Below are positions 1 to 8,757 of a stretch of 64,000 nucleotides of DNA, piece after piece. Below the pieces are notes generated by a model. That model had not been told where the DNA came from. It saw only the letters and a program-made list of their open reading frames with translations, and made no database searches. A program made the translations under genes and the position numbers. The number at the start of each line of letters is the position of its first letter. Position 1 is the first letter of the stretch. This DNA is from Candidatus Methanimicrococcus odontotermitis (GTDB lineage: Archaea > Halobacteriota > Methanosarcinia > Methanosarcinales > Methanosarcinaceae), in NCBI GenBank assembly GCA_031286065.1, contig JAITUZ010000017.1:1-64000 (forward strand), given 5' to 3'.

Positions 1-100
1 TGTATCTGTCTCACCGCATGTGTATCTGTCTCACCGCATGTGTATCTGTCTCACCGCATGTGTATCTGTCTCACCGCATGTGTATCTGTCTCACCGCATG
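1..100. repeat. 20-bp tandem repeat array, five exact copies
   Basis: The unit tgtatctgtctcaccgcatg is repeated five times without a mismatch, and the window begins inside the array, so its true length is unknown. The unit length is not a multiple of three and no gene is visible in it. There are no spacers, so it is not a CRISPR array. Confidence 0.95.
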
Positions 101-398
101 CATCTGCTCTTTTTTATGACAGCCGTTCGCTGACGCGAACGTGACCGCTGCTGCCTTGCCGATTCCGTTTTGGTTGCCACCTTGCCAACTTCCGTTTTCG
201 CCGCCTTGCCGACTTCCGACCGCATGCCGCGCACAAGCCGCCGCGCGCGAGTCACCGCAATTCAAAAAATAATGAAAACCGCCCTGTGTTTTTACAAAAA
301 TTGAAGAAAGCAATGAAAAAAAGAGAAGGAAAAAAAGAGAAGGAAAAAAGAGAAGGAAAAAAAGAAGGAAAAAAGAGAATGAAAAAGAGAGGACGGAA
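101..398. other. Intergenic stretch with degenerate repeats, no gene seen
   Basis: After the tandem array there is a GC-rich stretch (about 140-235) with three imperfect copies of a 22-25 bp motif built on gccttgccgacttccg. An AT-rich part follows. I see no gene, tRNA or promoter that I can support. Its right end is the purine-rich repeat listed separately. Confidence 0.5.
312..391. repeat. Purine-rich short tandem repeat behind the thioredoxin gene
   Basis: About five imperfect copies of aagagaaggaaaaa lie just downstream of the stop codon of the minus-strand thioredoxin gene. Read along that transcript the tract is U/C-rich, like reiterated archaeal U-tract terminators. Similar tracts follow several other minus-strand genes in this window. 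Confidence 0.75.
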
Positions 399-665
399 TT
401 AAAGATACTTTTCAATCTCCGCTTCTAATTTCTCTTTGGAGGTTAAGCCGACAAAACTGCTGACCGTATCGCCGTTTAATACAACCGCGATTGTCGGAAT
501 CGCATGAACTGAATACTGACGCGCCAATTCTTGATTGACGTCAACGTCAACGACACTGAACTTGACTTTGTCTTTGTATTTTGTTTCTAATTCTTCAATA
601 ATCGGTTTCTGCATTCTGCAAGGACCGCACCAAGCTGCTGTAAAATCAATAATTTCCAAACTCAT
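399..665 (-). CDS. trxA: Thioredoxin
   Basis: This 88-residue protein is a compact thioredoxin fold. It has the active-site motif AAWCGPCRM near residues 10-18 and the conserved cis-proline segment HAIPTI further on. It should act as a cytoplasmic dithiol carrier that reduces protein disulfides. It is shorter than bacterial thioredoxins (about 105 residues) but typical of the small methanogen type, which lacks the first beta-alpha unit. It is the last gene of the minus-strand block and stops just before a U-rich (on the transcript) repeat. It could equally be a glutaredoxin-like reductant of a specific enzyme; the electron donor is not identifiable here. Confidence 0.93.
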   Translation of the reverse strand: MSLEIIDFTAAWCGPCRMQKPIIEELETKYKDKVKFSVVDVDVNQELARQYSVHAIPTIAVVLNGDTVSSFVGLTSKEKLEAEIEKYL

Positions 666-746
666 TTTATCACCTGTTTTTATTTTTGAATAATAACATA
701 TTGCGCTTCTAAATTAATCTTTGCGTTTTTCAATTCGTTCAAAATT

Positions 747-1535
747 TCAGAGACCGTTCTTATTTTTCAATACGCCCCAATACATACATTCGTTTGGAGG
801 AATCGTCGTGATTCCAAACGCCTCTTTATCGAAAACGGCGTCCGCGTTTCGGATCAATGCGAACGGCGTGCTTTCATTCGTTTCGCCCATGACGGCTTCG
901 GCAGCGGATGCCAAATTATCGGCGACGGCGACACGTGTAACAGTCAGCGGACGCCCAAACAGATCCGTTTCACCGCGCTTGTCAACGGTTGCCAAAAAAC
1001 CGGCGGCGCCGATTGCGACGCCCGTGCAGCCGAGACGCAGCGGCTGTGTCCGGCTGTCGGCGATAATCACCCCGATATGAACGCCGAATTCATTGAAGAA
1101 AAATTCCGCGATGTTTCGGGCGCTCTCCGTCGGATTTTCCGGATATAAAATAACGCAGCCGTCGGGAGCGTTGGAATTGTCAATGCCGGCGTTCGGGCAG
1201 AGCAAACCGTCTTTGAGTGTCAGCAAAACCCCGAAAACCCCGCCGAAAACAACATCGGACTCCTGAATAACAAGTTCGGCTTCACGGGCATCGATTTGAT
1301 ATAACCTTTCATATGCCAAAGCTTCCGCTCCCGGACGAATATCCTCCAGCCGAACAACACGATTCTCCGCGGTTCCCAAAGCGGATTCAGCAATCACAAG
1401 AATATCACGCGCCATAGGCCGGAGATTTGCTTGATCAAACGCCGCTTTGATTTTTAAAAAAATGTCATCGCCGGGACGAATCAAATCACTTTTTAAGCCG
1501 AAAACTTCAAGCGGCTTTGAATTCTGAGAAGACAT
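747..1535 (-). CDS. cofE: Coenzyme F420-0:L-glutamate ligase family protein
   Basis: The 262-residue protein matches the CofE/FbiB-N family, which adds gamma-linked glutamates to F420-0 using GTP. Visible family segments are the N-terminal GLKSDLIRPGDD, a central GGVFGVLLTLKDGLLCPNAG followed by IDNSNAPDG, and IADSRTQPLR with a Gly-rich GCTGVAIGAAGF. Length fits the family (about 250). Methanogens often carry a second CofE paralogue of uncertain role, and the segment around DSRTQPLR differs from the best-known CofE enzymes, so the exact reaction is less certain than the family. It lies between thioredoxin and metF on the same strand, separated from metF by about 150 bases that contain a tandem repeat. 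Confidence 0.8.
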   Translation of the reverse strand: MSSQNSKPLEVFGLKSDLIRPGDDIFLKIKAAFDQANLRPMARDILVIAESALGTAENRVVRLEDIRPGAEALAYERLYQIDAREAELVIQESDVVFGGVFGVLLTLKDGLLCPNAGIDNSNAPDGCVILYPENPTESARNIAEFFFNEFGVHIGVIIADSRTQPLRLGCTGVAIGAAGFLATVDKRGETDLFGRPLTVTRVAVADNLASAAEAVMGETNESTPFALIRNADAVFDKEAFGITTIPPNECMYWGVLKNKNGL

Positions 1536-1600
1536 AAAACCCCTTTAAAAAAATTGAATCCATATCAAACAATGACAAAATTGTCTTTCATTAAAAGAAT

Positions 1601-1672
1601 TTCGGAAATGAAAAGAATCGGAAAATGAAAGAAATCGGAAAATGAAAGGAATCGGAAAATGAAAGGAATCGG
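1601..1672. repeat. 17-bp tandem repeat behind metF
   Basis: Four copies of a unit like atcggaaaatgaaagga, plus a partial fifth, sit immediately downstream of the metF stop codon. On the metF transcript the tract reads as U/C-rich with repeated UUUC. It is probably a repeat-expanded termination region. Confidence 0.85.
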
Positions 1673-1684
1673 TAAAAGCGGCCG

Positions 1685-2566
1685 TTACTCAAAAACATTC
1701 GCTTTTTTTAGAATTTTTTCGGTATACGTGTGCAGCCCGACCGGCATCATATGAACGCCGCGGCAAATCGGTTTGAGCTGTTTGATTAAATCAGCGGCGA
1801 TCTTCATTCCTTCGGAAATCGGATCATCGGATGCCTGAATACGTTCATGGATTTCATTCGGGATCGTTATGCCCGGAATATTCGCATCCATATAGCAAGC
1901 CATCTGAGCCGATCGAATCGGAATAATTCCGGCAATAATCGGAATGTCCGATTGGATTTTCTCCAAAAATGCCTTGAACATTTCAATATCAAAAACAGCC
2001 TGCGTTTGAATAAAATCAACATCAAATGATATTTTTTTTTCAAGTTTCATAAGCTGCAGACGTTCGTTCGGGTCCGTGTTGGAAACAACGCCGACACAAA
2101 AATCAGGTGAAGCGGAAAGACGCGCGCCTGAGAAATCATACCCGTTTTTAAGATTCTGAATTGTTTTTAAAAGCTGAACGGAATCGAAATCATAGACGGG
2201 CTTTGCTGTCGGATGGTCGCCGCATTTGGGGTGGTCGCCGCTCATGACAAGAATATTGGGAATGCCGAGCGCCGCTGCGCCGAGCAAATCCGACTGAAGG
2301 CCGATTCGATTGCGGTCGCGGCAAGTCATTTGCATGACCGGATCAGAATAACCGTTTTCAATCATCAGACGCGCAAACGCCATGGACGACATATGAAGCG
2401 TTGCGCATTGGTTATCGGTCACATTGATCGCGTCGGCGAATCCTTGAATGGATTTCATGTTTTGGATCGCCGGCGAAAAATCAATGCCTTTAGGCGGGGA
2501 AACTTCACCTGTCACAAGAAACCGGGAAGAATTTAACTTATCCTTAAATGTGCCTTTTAAACTCAT
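1685..2566 (-). CDS. metF: 5,10-methylenetetrahydrofolate reductase, catalytic subunit
   Basis: The 293-residue TIM-barrel protein belongs to the MTHFR family and reduces methylene-THF to methyl-THF. Diagnostic segments are VTGEVSPPKG near the start with the catalytic Glu, AINVTDNQCATLHMSS, MQMTCRDRNR for folate and flavin binding, LVMSGDHP, and the C-terminal IIAGIIPI. Methanosarcina-type methanogens use THF enzymes for biosynthetic C1 transfer, separate from methanopterin in methanogenesis. The MetV partner gene is immediately upstream with a gap of about 106 bases, and glyA, folD and folP precede on the same strand. This points to a serine-derived C1 pathway feeding methionine, thymidylate or purine synthesis. 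The gene has an ATG start preceded by a purine-rich ribosome site (gagggc). Confidence 0.95.
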   Translation of the reverse strand: MSLKGTFKDKLNSSRFLVTGEVSPPKGIDFSPAIQNMKSIQGFADAINVTDNQCATLHMSSMAFARLMIENGYSDPVMQMTCRDRNRIGLQSDLLGAAALGIPNILVMSGDHPKCGDHPTAKPVYDFDSVQLLKTIQNLKNGYDFSGARLSASPDFCVGVVSNTDPNERLQLMKLEKKISFDVDFIQTQAVFDIEMFKAFLEKIQSDIPIIAGIIPIRSAQMACYMDANIPGITIPNEIHERIQASDDPISEGMKIAADLIKQLKPICRGVHMMPVGLHTYTEKILKKANVFE

Positions 2567-2672
2567 AATTGCCCTCCGGGCACGGAAACATTTTCAGAAA
2601 TCGTCCTTGGAATGATTTTTACCGCCATTTAAACCGCAATCCTGAGAAACCATTTGACTTTTAACACGCTTT

Positions 2673-3284
2673 TCAAACTTTATGGTTTTTCGGCATTTGA
2701 ATATCATGAAGCTTGGGAATTGAATGGATTGAATCCATTTTCTTTTCAATCAGATACCACACGCATTCACTGTCTCGGGAAACTTCGCATTTGCCGTTTT
2801 TGGAGCCGCCGCACGGCCCGTTCATCTGCGCTTTCGGACAGCGCGCATTCGGGCAAATCCCGCTGAAGTCACCGATATTGCACTCACCGCAGAAAACACA
2901 AAGACGTTCGGAAAGGTCAAAGCCCGAACAACCGCCGAGTGAAACTGTTTCATTTGTCCCTGTCACGAAAATATCCGTTAGGGAAGAGACGATAGAAGTC
3001 CCGCTGCCGCAAGCCATAACTAAAATGCAGTCAGCGTCCTTAATTTTTTCATTTTTAGAGATCAAATGATCAAAGGAGCGGATGCTGCACGCGGCTGTCG
3101 GCAGCACCCAGCCGGTGATCGGGTGGCCGGCCTCCTCTAACTGCCCGACGAGCTTCAAAATCTCAGGCTCGCCGCCGGTCTTCATTTTCGCGGCGCAGAC
3201 ATTGCAGCCGAGAATGAAAATATTTTTCCGGCCTTCCGCAAAAGGCAGAATTGAATCAAACGGCTTCGCTTTTGTAACGATCAT
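2673..3284 (-). CDS. metV: MetV-like zinc/Fe-S partner subunit of methylene-THF reductase
   Basis: The protein has 203 residues and two cysteine clusters. An N-terminal segment LGCNVCAAKMKTGGEPE is followed by a C-terminal FCGECNIGDFSGICPN, CPKAQMNGPCGG and KCEV. This is the MTHFR_C (MetV) signature. In acetogens MetV forms a complex with MetF and supplies an iron-sulfur or zinc module for electron transfer to the flavin subunit. Its position directly upstream of metF on the same strand supports a MetVF complex here. The physiological electron donor (ferredoxin or F420-linked) cannot be read from the sequence. Length agrees with stand-alone MetV proteins (about 200-210). Confidence 0.9.
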   Translation of the reverse strand: MIVTKAKPFDSILPFAEGRKNIFILGCNVCAAKMKTGGEPEILKLVGQLEEAGHPITGWVLPTAACSIRSFDHLISKNEKIKDADCILVMACGSGTSIVSSLTDIFVTGTNETVSLGGCSGFDLSERLCVFCGECNIGDFSGICPNARCPKAQMNGPCGGSKNGKCEVSRDSECVWYLIEKKMDSIHSIPKLHDIQMPKNHKV

Positions 3285-3553
3285 AACAAATCATGAATAA
3301 TGGTGATTGAAAATATTATATTTGAAATTCCAAAACCGCCGTCTTCAGAAGAGCAGCGTCAGTTAATAAAGCTGAAAATTCAGAATGCAATGATATATGC
3401 TTTATTTGTATATAAAGTTAAGAGAAAAAAAAGAACAGAGAAAATACAAAAAAAATGGAAATAAACTTACAAAAAATTGAAATAGGCTTACAACAAAAAA
3501 AAGGAAATGAGTCGGCAAAAAAACGGAAATAATTCGTTGAAATGAGTTTTGAT

Positions 3554-3653
3554 TTACAGAAACGGAGTTTGATTCAAAATGGAATTTGATTACGGAAATG
3601 GAGTTTGATTCAAAATGGAGTTTGATTACGGAAACGGAGTTTGATTCAAAATG
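3554..3653. repeat. 36-bp tandem repeat that contains the end of folP
   Basis: Two full 36-bp units begin at 3554 and 3590, and a third partial one begins at 3626. The third copy is the last eight or so codons of folP including its TAA stop. The two outer copies are downstream duplicates of that coding end, with 1-3 mismatches. On the folP transcript they would form a repeated 3' untranslated region. Confidence 0.9.
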
Positions 3654-4462
3654 GCGCAAACCGTCCGAACAGCGTCAACCGTTTCCGAAACATCGTGTGT
3701 CCGAACAATATGCCCGCCTTTGTACACGGCAATGCTCGCCGCGGCCAAACTCGAAATTAAGCGGTCTTCGGAAGGCTTGCCGGCAACCGAACTTAAAAAA
3801 GATTTACGGGATACGGCAACCAAAACAGGCATTTCGAAAACATTAAAACTTTCGAACCGATTAATGACATCAAAATCATATTCCGCCGTTTTCTCGGGAA
3901 TCCAATGACCGATTGCCGGGTCCAGAATGATTTTTTGCGGATCGATTCCGGCATGTTCCGCGTTAGAGATCGCCGCCGACAAAGAAGACAGGACCGCGTT
4001 CATGCCGAGCGGGTCGCCCGAAATTTTCTGCGTTGCCATCAAAACCGCGCAGGCATCGTGGTCGGCGATCATTTTTCCCATTCGAGTATCCGCTTTCAAA
4101 CCGGAGATGTCATTAATGATTTCCGCGCCGCGGTTCAGCGCGCCTTGAGCGATATCGGCATACATCGTATCCACCGAAATCGGAACGGAAATATTGCCGG
4201 AAAGTTCTTCCAGCGCGGAGAACAGGCGGATTTTTTCTTCTTCAACGCTGATATCTGCCGCCCACGGCGATGTCGAGCGCGCGCCGACATCCAAAAGCGT
4301 TGCGCCGTCATCGATCATTTTCAAAGCGGCATCCAATACGGAAGACGAATCGCGGACAGATTTTTTGTAAAACGATTCCGGACTGAGATTCAAAATACCC
4401 ATCACATGAGGCGGACGACTTCCGCCAAACGTCAGACCGCACATTTTTGCCGTAAAATTCAT
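3626..4462 (-). CDS. folP: Dihydropteroate synthase
   Basis: The 278-residue protein carries the full DHPS motif series: VMGILNLSPESF, DVGARSTSP, SVDT, INDISG, ILDPAIGHW, VSRKSF and the C-terminal RTHDV. It condenses a pterin pyrophosphate with an aromatic amine such as p-aminobenzoate, giving dihydropteroate for folate synthesis. In archaea the homologue may instead act in methanopterin assembly, but the flanking folD, glyA, metV and metF genes favour folate. It starts 43 bases after folD ends. Its last codons lie inside a 36-bp repeat that is copied twice downstream, which suggests the tail arose or was duplicated by slippage. Start ATG at 4462 is the only one that keeps the N-terminal strand. 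Confidence 0.93.
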   Translation of the reverse strand: MNFTAKMCGLTFGGSRPPHVMGILNLSPESFYKKSVRDSSSVLDAALKMIDDGATLLDVGARSTSPWAADISVEEEKIRLFSALEELSGNISVPISVDTMYADIAQGALNRGAEIINDISGLKADTRMGKMIADHDACAVLMATQKISGDPLGMNAVLSSLSAAISNAEHAGIDPQKIILDPAIGHWIPEKTAEYDFDVINRFESFNVFEMPVLVAVSRKSFLSSVAGKPSEDRLISSLAAASIAVYKGGHIVRTHDVSETVDAVRTVCAILNQTPFP

Positions 4463-4505
4463 GATATCGCCGTATTCTTAAAAAATGAACTTAAAACCGT
4501 TTTTT

Positions 4506-5372
4506 TCAATTTTTACCGTGAATCATCTCGGCGCATTTGACGACATGAGTCATCAAAACCGCAATCGTCATCGGACCGACCCCGCCCGGAACAGGCGTGA
4601 TTAAAGAGACTTTGTGAATCGCGTTTTCAAAATCAACGTCTCCGTAAGTTCCGGTTGAATCCGTCGTGATTCCCGCGTCAAAAACGACGGCGCCGGCTTT
4701 CACCATGTCTTCTTTGATCAAATGCTTCACGCCTGTGCCGACAACCAAAATGTCGGCCTCTTTTGTGTATAATTTCAAATCTTTTGTGAAAACGTGGCAG
4801 ACAGAAACGGTCGCGTCGCGGTTGAGAAGCATGGCCGCCATCGGCTTTCCGACAATATTGCTGTGGCCGACAACAACAGCGTTTTTGCCTTTGATCTCCA
4901 CATGATACTCTTCCATCAGACGAATAATGCCTTTAGGCGTACACGGAACGAGACCTTCTTCATTGATCATCAGATTGCCCATGTTGAACGGATGGAAACC
5001 GTCAGGGTCTTTCATCGGCGAAATGGCGTTCATGATCGTCTGCGCGTTGATATGCGGCGGAAGCGGCAGCTGAACCAGAATGGAAGAAACAGAATCATCT
5101 TCATTTAAACCGCGGATGAGTTCTAAAAGTTCGGCTTCAGTGATGTCGGCCGGCGGCAAACAGTCTTCTGCTGAAATGCCGACGCGCTCACAGGCTTTGT
5201 GCTTCATGCGGACATACATTTGAGACGCGGGATTGTCGCCGACTAAAACAGTGACGAGTTTGGGGAAAATTCCTCTTTCTTTCAGTTTTAAAGCGGCGGC
5301 TGAAGCTTCTGCTTCGACTTTAGCGGCAACGGCTTTGCCGTTGATTATTTTAGAAGTGTCGATTTCGGACAA
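4506..5372 (-). CDS. folD: Methylene-THF dehydrogenase / methenyl-THF cyclohydrolase
   Basis: The 288-residue protein is a standard FolD. It has the substrate motif SQMYVRMKHKACERVGI, the SILVQLPLPPH segment, a Rossmann-type VVVGHSNIVGKPMAAMLL for NADP binding, and the terminal TPVPGGVGPMTIAVL. It interconverts methylene-THF and formyl-THF in the cytoplasm. It is placed between glyA and folP in the minus-strand cluster, with gaps of about 72 and 43 bases, so co-transcription is likely. The presence of FolD is a marker for THF-using methanogens of the Methanosarcina type, since most other methanogens have only methanopterin enzymes. Confidence 0.97.
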   Translation of the reverse strand: MSEIDTSKIINGKAVAAKVEAEASAAALKLKERGIFPKLVTVLVGDNPASQMYVRMKHKACERVGISAEDCLPPADITEAELLELIRGLNEDDSVSSILVQLPLPPHINAQTIMNAISPMKDPDGFHPFNMGNLMINEEGLVPCTPKGIIRLMEEYHVEIKGKNAVVVGHSNIVGKPMAAMLLNRDATVSVCHVFTKDLKLYTKEADILVVGTGVKHLIKEDMVKAGAVVFDAGITTDSTGTYGDVDFENAIHKVSLITPVPGGVGPMTIAVLMTHVVKCAEMIHGKN

Positions 5373-5444
5373 AAAATCACCTTAAGAAAACCGGAACTGA
5401 CATCCGGCTTTTTGAAAATAAAATTGAAAAAAGAAATCAAAAAA

Positions 5445-6680
5445 TTATTTGTAAACGGGGAAGCGTTCACACAGTTCTTTGATTTCCAGCCGGATCTTTT
5501 CGAGTTCAGCGTTGTTTCCCGCGTTTTTAATGGTGCCGGAAATCGCATCGCCGATAAATTCCATTTCTTTTTCTTTCATGCCGCGGGTGGTGGCCGCCGG
5601 CGTTCCGACACGGACACCGCTTGCGATGAAAGCTTTCTGCTTGTCGAACGGAATGGTGTTCATGTTCAAAACGATGCCGGCTTTAGCGCAAGCGGCTTCG
5701 GCATCCTTTCCGGTAATGTCAAAAGATGTTAAATCAATAAGCATCAAGTGATTGTCCGTGCCGCCGGAAACGATTCGAAAACCGTTTTCGGTCAACGTGT
5801 CGGAAACGACTTTCGCGTTTTTGACAGTTTGGAACTGGTCTTTTTTGAAGTCCCCAGAAAGCGCTTCTTTGAAAGCGACCGCTTTGGCCGCGATCGTATT
5901 CATCAGCGGACCGCCCTGGATTCCCGGAAAAACGGATTTGTTAATGGCTTTGGCGAATTCTTCTTTGCACATGACCATGCCGCCGCGGGGTCCGCGAAGC
6001 GTTTTATGAGTCGTCGTGGTCACGAAGTCGGCGTACGGAACCGGACTCGGATGCGCGTCGGCGACGATGAGGCCTGCGATATGCGCGACATCAGCCAATA
6101 AATAAGCACCGACAGCGTCAGCGATTTCTTTGAATCTCTTAAAGTCGATGGTTCGGGAATAAGCGGAAGCGCCGCAGACAATCATTTGCGGTTTGCGTTC
6201 CTTGGCAAGTTTCTCGAGTTCATCGTAGTCAATCCTTTCGGTTTCGCGGTTGACGCCGTACGGAACGATATTGTACAGCTGACCGGAGAAACTGACGGGG
6301 CTGCCATGGGATAAATGGCCGCCTTCGGACAGATTCATGGAGAGAATGGTGTCTCCCGGTTTCAAAACGGAGAAGTAGACAGCCATATTGGCGCCGGATC
6401 CGGAGTGGGGCTGAACGTTGACATGGTCTGCGCCGAAGAGTTTTTTCGCGCGCTCTATTGCCAGGATTTCAGCTTCATCGACAAACTCGCAGCCGCCGTA
6501 GTATCTGTTTCCGGGATAGCCTTCGGCATATTTGTTGGTCAAAACGCTGCCCATTGCTTCCATGACGGCTTTACTGGCGTAATTTTCGGAAGCGATTAAA
6601 TCCAAACGCGTTTCCTGGCGGTTGAGCTCTCTTTCGAAAACGGCCGCCATTTCGGGGTCTTCTTTCTGAATGTAAGACAT
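5445..6680 (-). CDS. glyA: Serine hydroxymethyltransferase
   Basis: The protein of about 411 residues is a PLP fold type I enzyme that converts serine and THF to glycine and methylene-THF. The PLP lysine lies in [14 protein letters not shown] near residue 226, and [22 protein letters not shown] and [11 protein letters not shown] are family motifs. I chose the ATG at 6680 because a GAGG ribosome site sits 6 bases upstream; another ATG two codons earlier overlaps that site. As first gene of the glyA-folD-folP-metV-metF group it supplies C1 units to the downstream enzymes. A TATA-like element lies about 95 bases upstream. Confidence 0.96.
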   Translation of the reverse strand: MSYIQKEDPEMAAVFERELNRQETRLDLIASENYASKAVMEAMGSVLTNKYAEGYPGNRYYGGCEFVDEAEILAIERAKKLFGADHVNVQPHSGSGANMAVYFSVLKPGDTILSMNLSEGGHLSHGSPVSFSGQLYNIVPYGVNRETERIDYDELEKLAKERKPQMIVCGASAYSRTIDFKRFKEIADAVGAYLLADVAHIAGLIVADAHPSPVPYADFVTTTTHKTLRGPRGGMVMCKEEFAKAINKSVFPGIQGGPLMNTIAAKAVAFKEALSGDFKKDQFQTVKNAKVVSDTLTENGFRIVSGGTDNHLMLIDLTSFDITGKDAEAACAKAGIVLNMNTIPFDKQKAFIASGVRVGTPAATTRGMKEKEMEFIGDAISGTIKNAGNNAELEKIRLEIKELCERFPVYK

Positions 6681-6775
6681 AAACATCCTCTAAACTTTAA
6701 GTGTCGGTATTGAAATTCCAGCCGCCGTCAATTTCGGCCGCAAAGAAAAAATGAAAACTAATTGGTAAAAATGGA

Positions 6776-6790
6776 TTAAAATATAAATAC
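6776..6790 (-). promoter_or_regulatory. Probable TATA promoter of the glyA C1 cluster
   Basis: On the minus strand the sequence atttatatttt forms an archaeal TATA box about 95 bases upstream of glyA. It is inside a 309-base gap (6687-6995) in which I see no gene. A leader of around 70 nucleotides would follow. Confidence 0.5.
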
Positions 6791-6916
6791 ATGACCGCAA
6801 AAAGTCGATGTCAAATTTCAAACGATTACGCTTCAATCATCGGCATCGCCCGCTGCGCGAAGCGTTCCGCAAACACCGCCGTCATCCGTTTCTGTTCAGA
6901 TTTAAAAAGCCGCCAT

Positions 6917-6942
6917 CGGTTTATATTATATTTTAAAACCGG
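6917..6942 (-). terminator. AT-rich hairpin behind the AP-endonuclease-like gene
   Basis: The arms cggttt and aaaccg flank an AT-only loop about 55 bases past the stop codon of the minus-strand gene at 6996-7850. The short stem and AT loop could end that transcript, but the evidence is weak. Confidence 0.3.
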
Positions 6943-6995
6943 CGCTGTTACGCGCGGCGCAAGCTGCAAAAAATCATGAAAGGAAGATTTCAAAT

Positions 6996-7850
6996 TCAAT
7001 CCGCCTCATATGTTTTTTTCATTAAAAGAGCGTCCGCTTCCAAATTCGGGCTTTCGCAGATGATCGTGCCGCAAGCTTTGAATTCTTTAAAGACTTTCAT
7101 CAGGTCTTTATAATTCATATCGGAGTCTTCCAAAATCAAATGGCTGCGCTCGCCTTTTGCCGTGTATTCAATGCCCGATATGTGGCAGTGCATTGTTTTA
7201 AGTCCTTCTTTGCCGAGCTTTTTTTCAATTTTTTCAAAGATGACCGCGAATTCTTCATAAGTATTATGTTTGCCGTCACGGGCGTGAACGTGAGAGAAAT
7301 CGAAACAGGGCAAAACGCCGTCGATTTCCGCTGAAAGGGAAAGCAGTTCATCGACGTCGCCGAATTGTGTCGCCTTTCCCGTCGTTTCGGGGCGGAGCGT
7401 GACGGGAATGTTTTCATCCTCCAATCGTCCGGCCAACGCCTTCAGCAGATTAAAAACACGCCCGTAAACGATTTTTGGATCGTCTTTGAGATAGAAAGCC
7501 GGATGGAAAACAATATTGACTGCCGAACAGATATTGCCGATGCGCGCCGAGTCGTAAATGCGCTGAACGCTTGCGTCCAGCTTCTCTTTTTCAGCCGCGT
7601 TGAGATTAATGTAATACGGGCCGTGAACGCTGAGCGCGATATTCCCTTTGGCGGCGGCAGCGCTGACTTCTTCGGCGGTTTTTTCTCCCATGCGGACGCC
7701 TTGCACAAATTCCAATTCCATGCAGTCAAGACCGAGTTCACGGACGCGGGCGATGCCGTCAACGGTGCCGCGTCCTTTGGAACTGACCGGAACGCCGGCC
7801 GTCCCGAACAGCAATTTGCCGTGACGTTTCAGCTTGTTCGTGTTGACCAT
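6996..7850 (-). CDS. Endonuclease IV-like (AP endonuclease family 2) TIM barrel
   Basis: The 284-residue protein resembles the xylose isomerase-like TIM barrels of the endonuclease IV family. Visible segments are the opening LLFGTAGVP, LELEFVQG-type strand ends, SVHGPYYINL, VFHPAFYL, RPETTGKATQFG, CFDFSHVHAR, MHCHISGIEY, and CESP near the end. The repeated His, Glu and Asp residues at strand ends are those that bind three zinc ions in endonuclease IV. It probably cleaves DNA at abasic sites during base excision repair, though some family members are sugar isomerases. It starts 2 bases after the upstream gene ends, so the two are translationally linked. Confidence 0.8.
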   Translation of the reverse strand: MVNTNKLKRHGKLLFGTAGVPVSSKGRGTVDGIARVRELGLDCMELEFVQGVRMGEKTAEEVSAAAAKGNIALSVHGPYYINLNAAEKEKLDASVQRIYDSARIGNICSAVNIVFHPAFYLKDDPKIVYGRVFNLLKALAGRLEDENIPVTLRPETTGKATQFGDVDELLSLSAEIDGVLPCFDFSHVHARDGKHNTYEEFAVIFEKIEKKLGKEGLKTMHCHISGIEYTAKGERSHLILEDSDMNYKDLMKVFKEFKACGTIICESPNLEADALLMKKTYEAD

Positions 7851-7852
7851 TT

Positions 7853-8188
7853 TTATCCCACGATCCCGAGATGACGCGTGATTTCTTGCCGCTTGTTGAA
7901 AGAAATTCTTTCTTCAACCAACTCCAGGAAGCTTTCCATGTCCTCTTCATTTAAACTTGTGATTTCTTCCTGATTGGACAGAACCAAACCGGCCAAATAG
8001 TCGATTTCTTCGGTGCTCAGCCGTGAAAGCCGTTCTCTGAAATCTTCGCCGCTGTCCGCGAATCGATGAGAAACAGGTCTTAAAATAAACGGAAAAGAAT
8101 GACCTGCGCCGGAATTCGTGCTGCCGCCTGCCTCAGGCGCCAATTTATTGAAAATTTGAATATCGGTTTCTGAAAAAACGCGACCCAT
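7853..8188 (-). CDS. Uncharacterised 111-residue protein linked to the AP endonuclease
   Basis: I do not recognise this protein. It is acidic, lacks a signal peptide or membrane segment, and appears helical in its second half, where RLSRLSTEEIDYLAGL is followed by a Glu-rich stretch. It has no cysteines. The start ATG at 8188 is preceded by a good ribosome site (aggagg about 6 bases upstream). Its stop is 2 bases from the start of the endonuclease IV-like gene, which suggests a shared role or expression control, possibly in DNA repair. Confidence 0.75.
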   Translation of the reverse strand: MGRVFSETDIQIFNKLAPEAGGSTNSGAGHSFPFILRPVSHRFADSGEDFRERLSRLSTEEIDYLAGLVLSNQEEITSLNEEDMESFLELVEERISFNKRQEITRHLGIVG

Positions 8189-8274
8189 AGAACAATCCTC
8201 CTGTTTTAAAACAATGTGAGTGAAATATGTAAATCTGAATAAAAATGAGGCGCGCTGCTATATTAATTTTTCAC

Positions 8275-8757
8275 TTATTTTTTTCGGAGATGCCCGTGTT
8301 TATCAATTTCGCCGTTATAAATCCGCGTTGTTGAAATCGGAACCGTGTCTTCCGCCAAAACAAATTCAACAACGTGAACGGAAATTTCCGGCAGCCCGCT
8401 CCCACGGCGGATTTCATTTATTTTTTCGGCGCCGGCGCGGGTTTCGGGAGAAACGACAATATAATCATAATCGCCGGAAACGGAAGGGCCGAACGGATCA
8501 TCTAAGCGCGTTATTAAATAAGAATCGGCGGGCAAACCCAGTTCCTCCAAAAGGCTGAAAATGAAATCATTCAGCGTTTTTTCACGGGAAACATAATCGG
8601 AAACAGCATGATTTTTAGCCGCCGCCATTTCATCAGAAGTGAGACCGATGTGAACAACGCCACCGCCTTTTTTTAACATTCCGAACGCTTCTTTGAGCAA
8701 CTCGGAATGACCGGCATGCAGAGATTCGAATGTTCCGCCTAAAACGATTTTGGGCAT
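8275..8757 (-). CDS. coaD: Phosphopantetheine adenylyltransferase (archaeal type)
   Basis: The 160-residue nucleotidyltransferase begins MPKIVLGGTFESLHAGH, the archaeal form of the HxGH nucleotide-binding motif. It adds AMP to 4'-phosphopantetheine in coenzyme A synthesis. The STTRIYNGEID segment near the end matches the ISSTRI motif of the family. An open frame runs 58 codons further upstream, but that extension is hydrophobic, AT-rich and not conserved in the family, so I start at the ATG at 8757. The gene stands alone on the minus strand, divergent from radA, with a repeat-rich gap between them. Confidence 0.9.
   Translation of the reverse strand: MPKIVLGGTFESLHAGHSELLKEAFGMLKKGGGVVHIGLTSDEMAAAKNHAVSDYVSREKTLNDFIFSLLEELGLPADSYLITRLDDPFGPSVSGDYDYIVVSPETRAGAEKINEIRRGSGLPEISVHVVEFVLAEDTVPISTTRIYNGEIDKHGHLRKK

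Noticed and set aside
1-100. Possible CRISPR array
   Set aside because: The repeats follow each other directly with no spacers, and no cas gene is visible.
3905-4540. 211-codon plus-strand frame opposite folP
   Set aside because: It is a shadow of the clear folP gene, very basic, without any motif.
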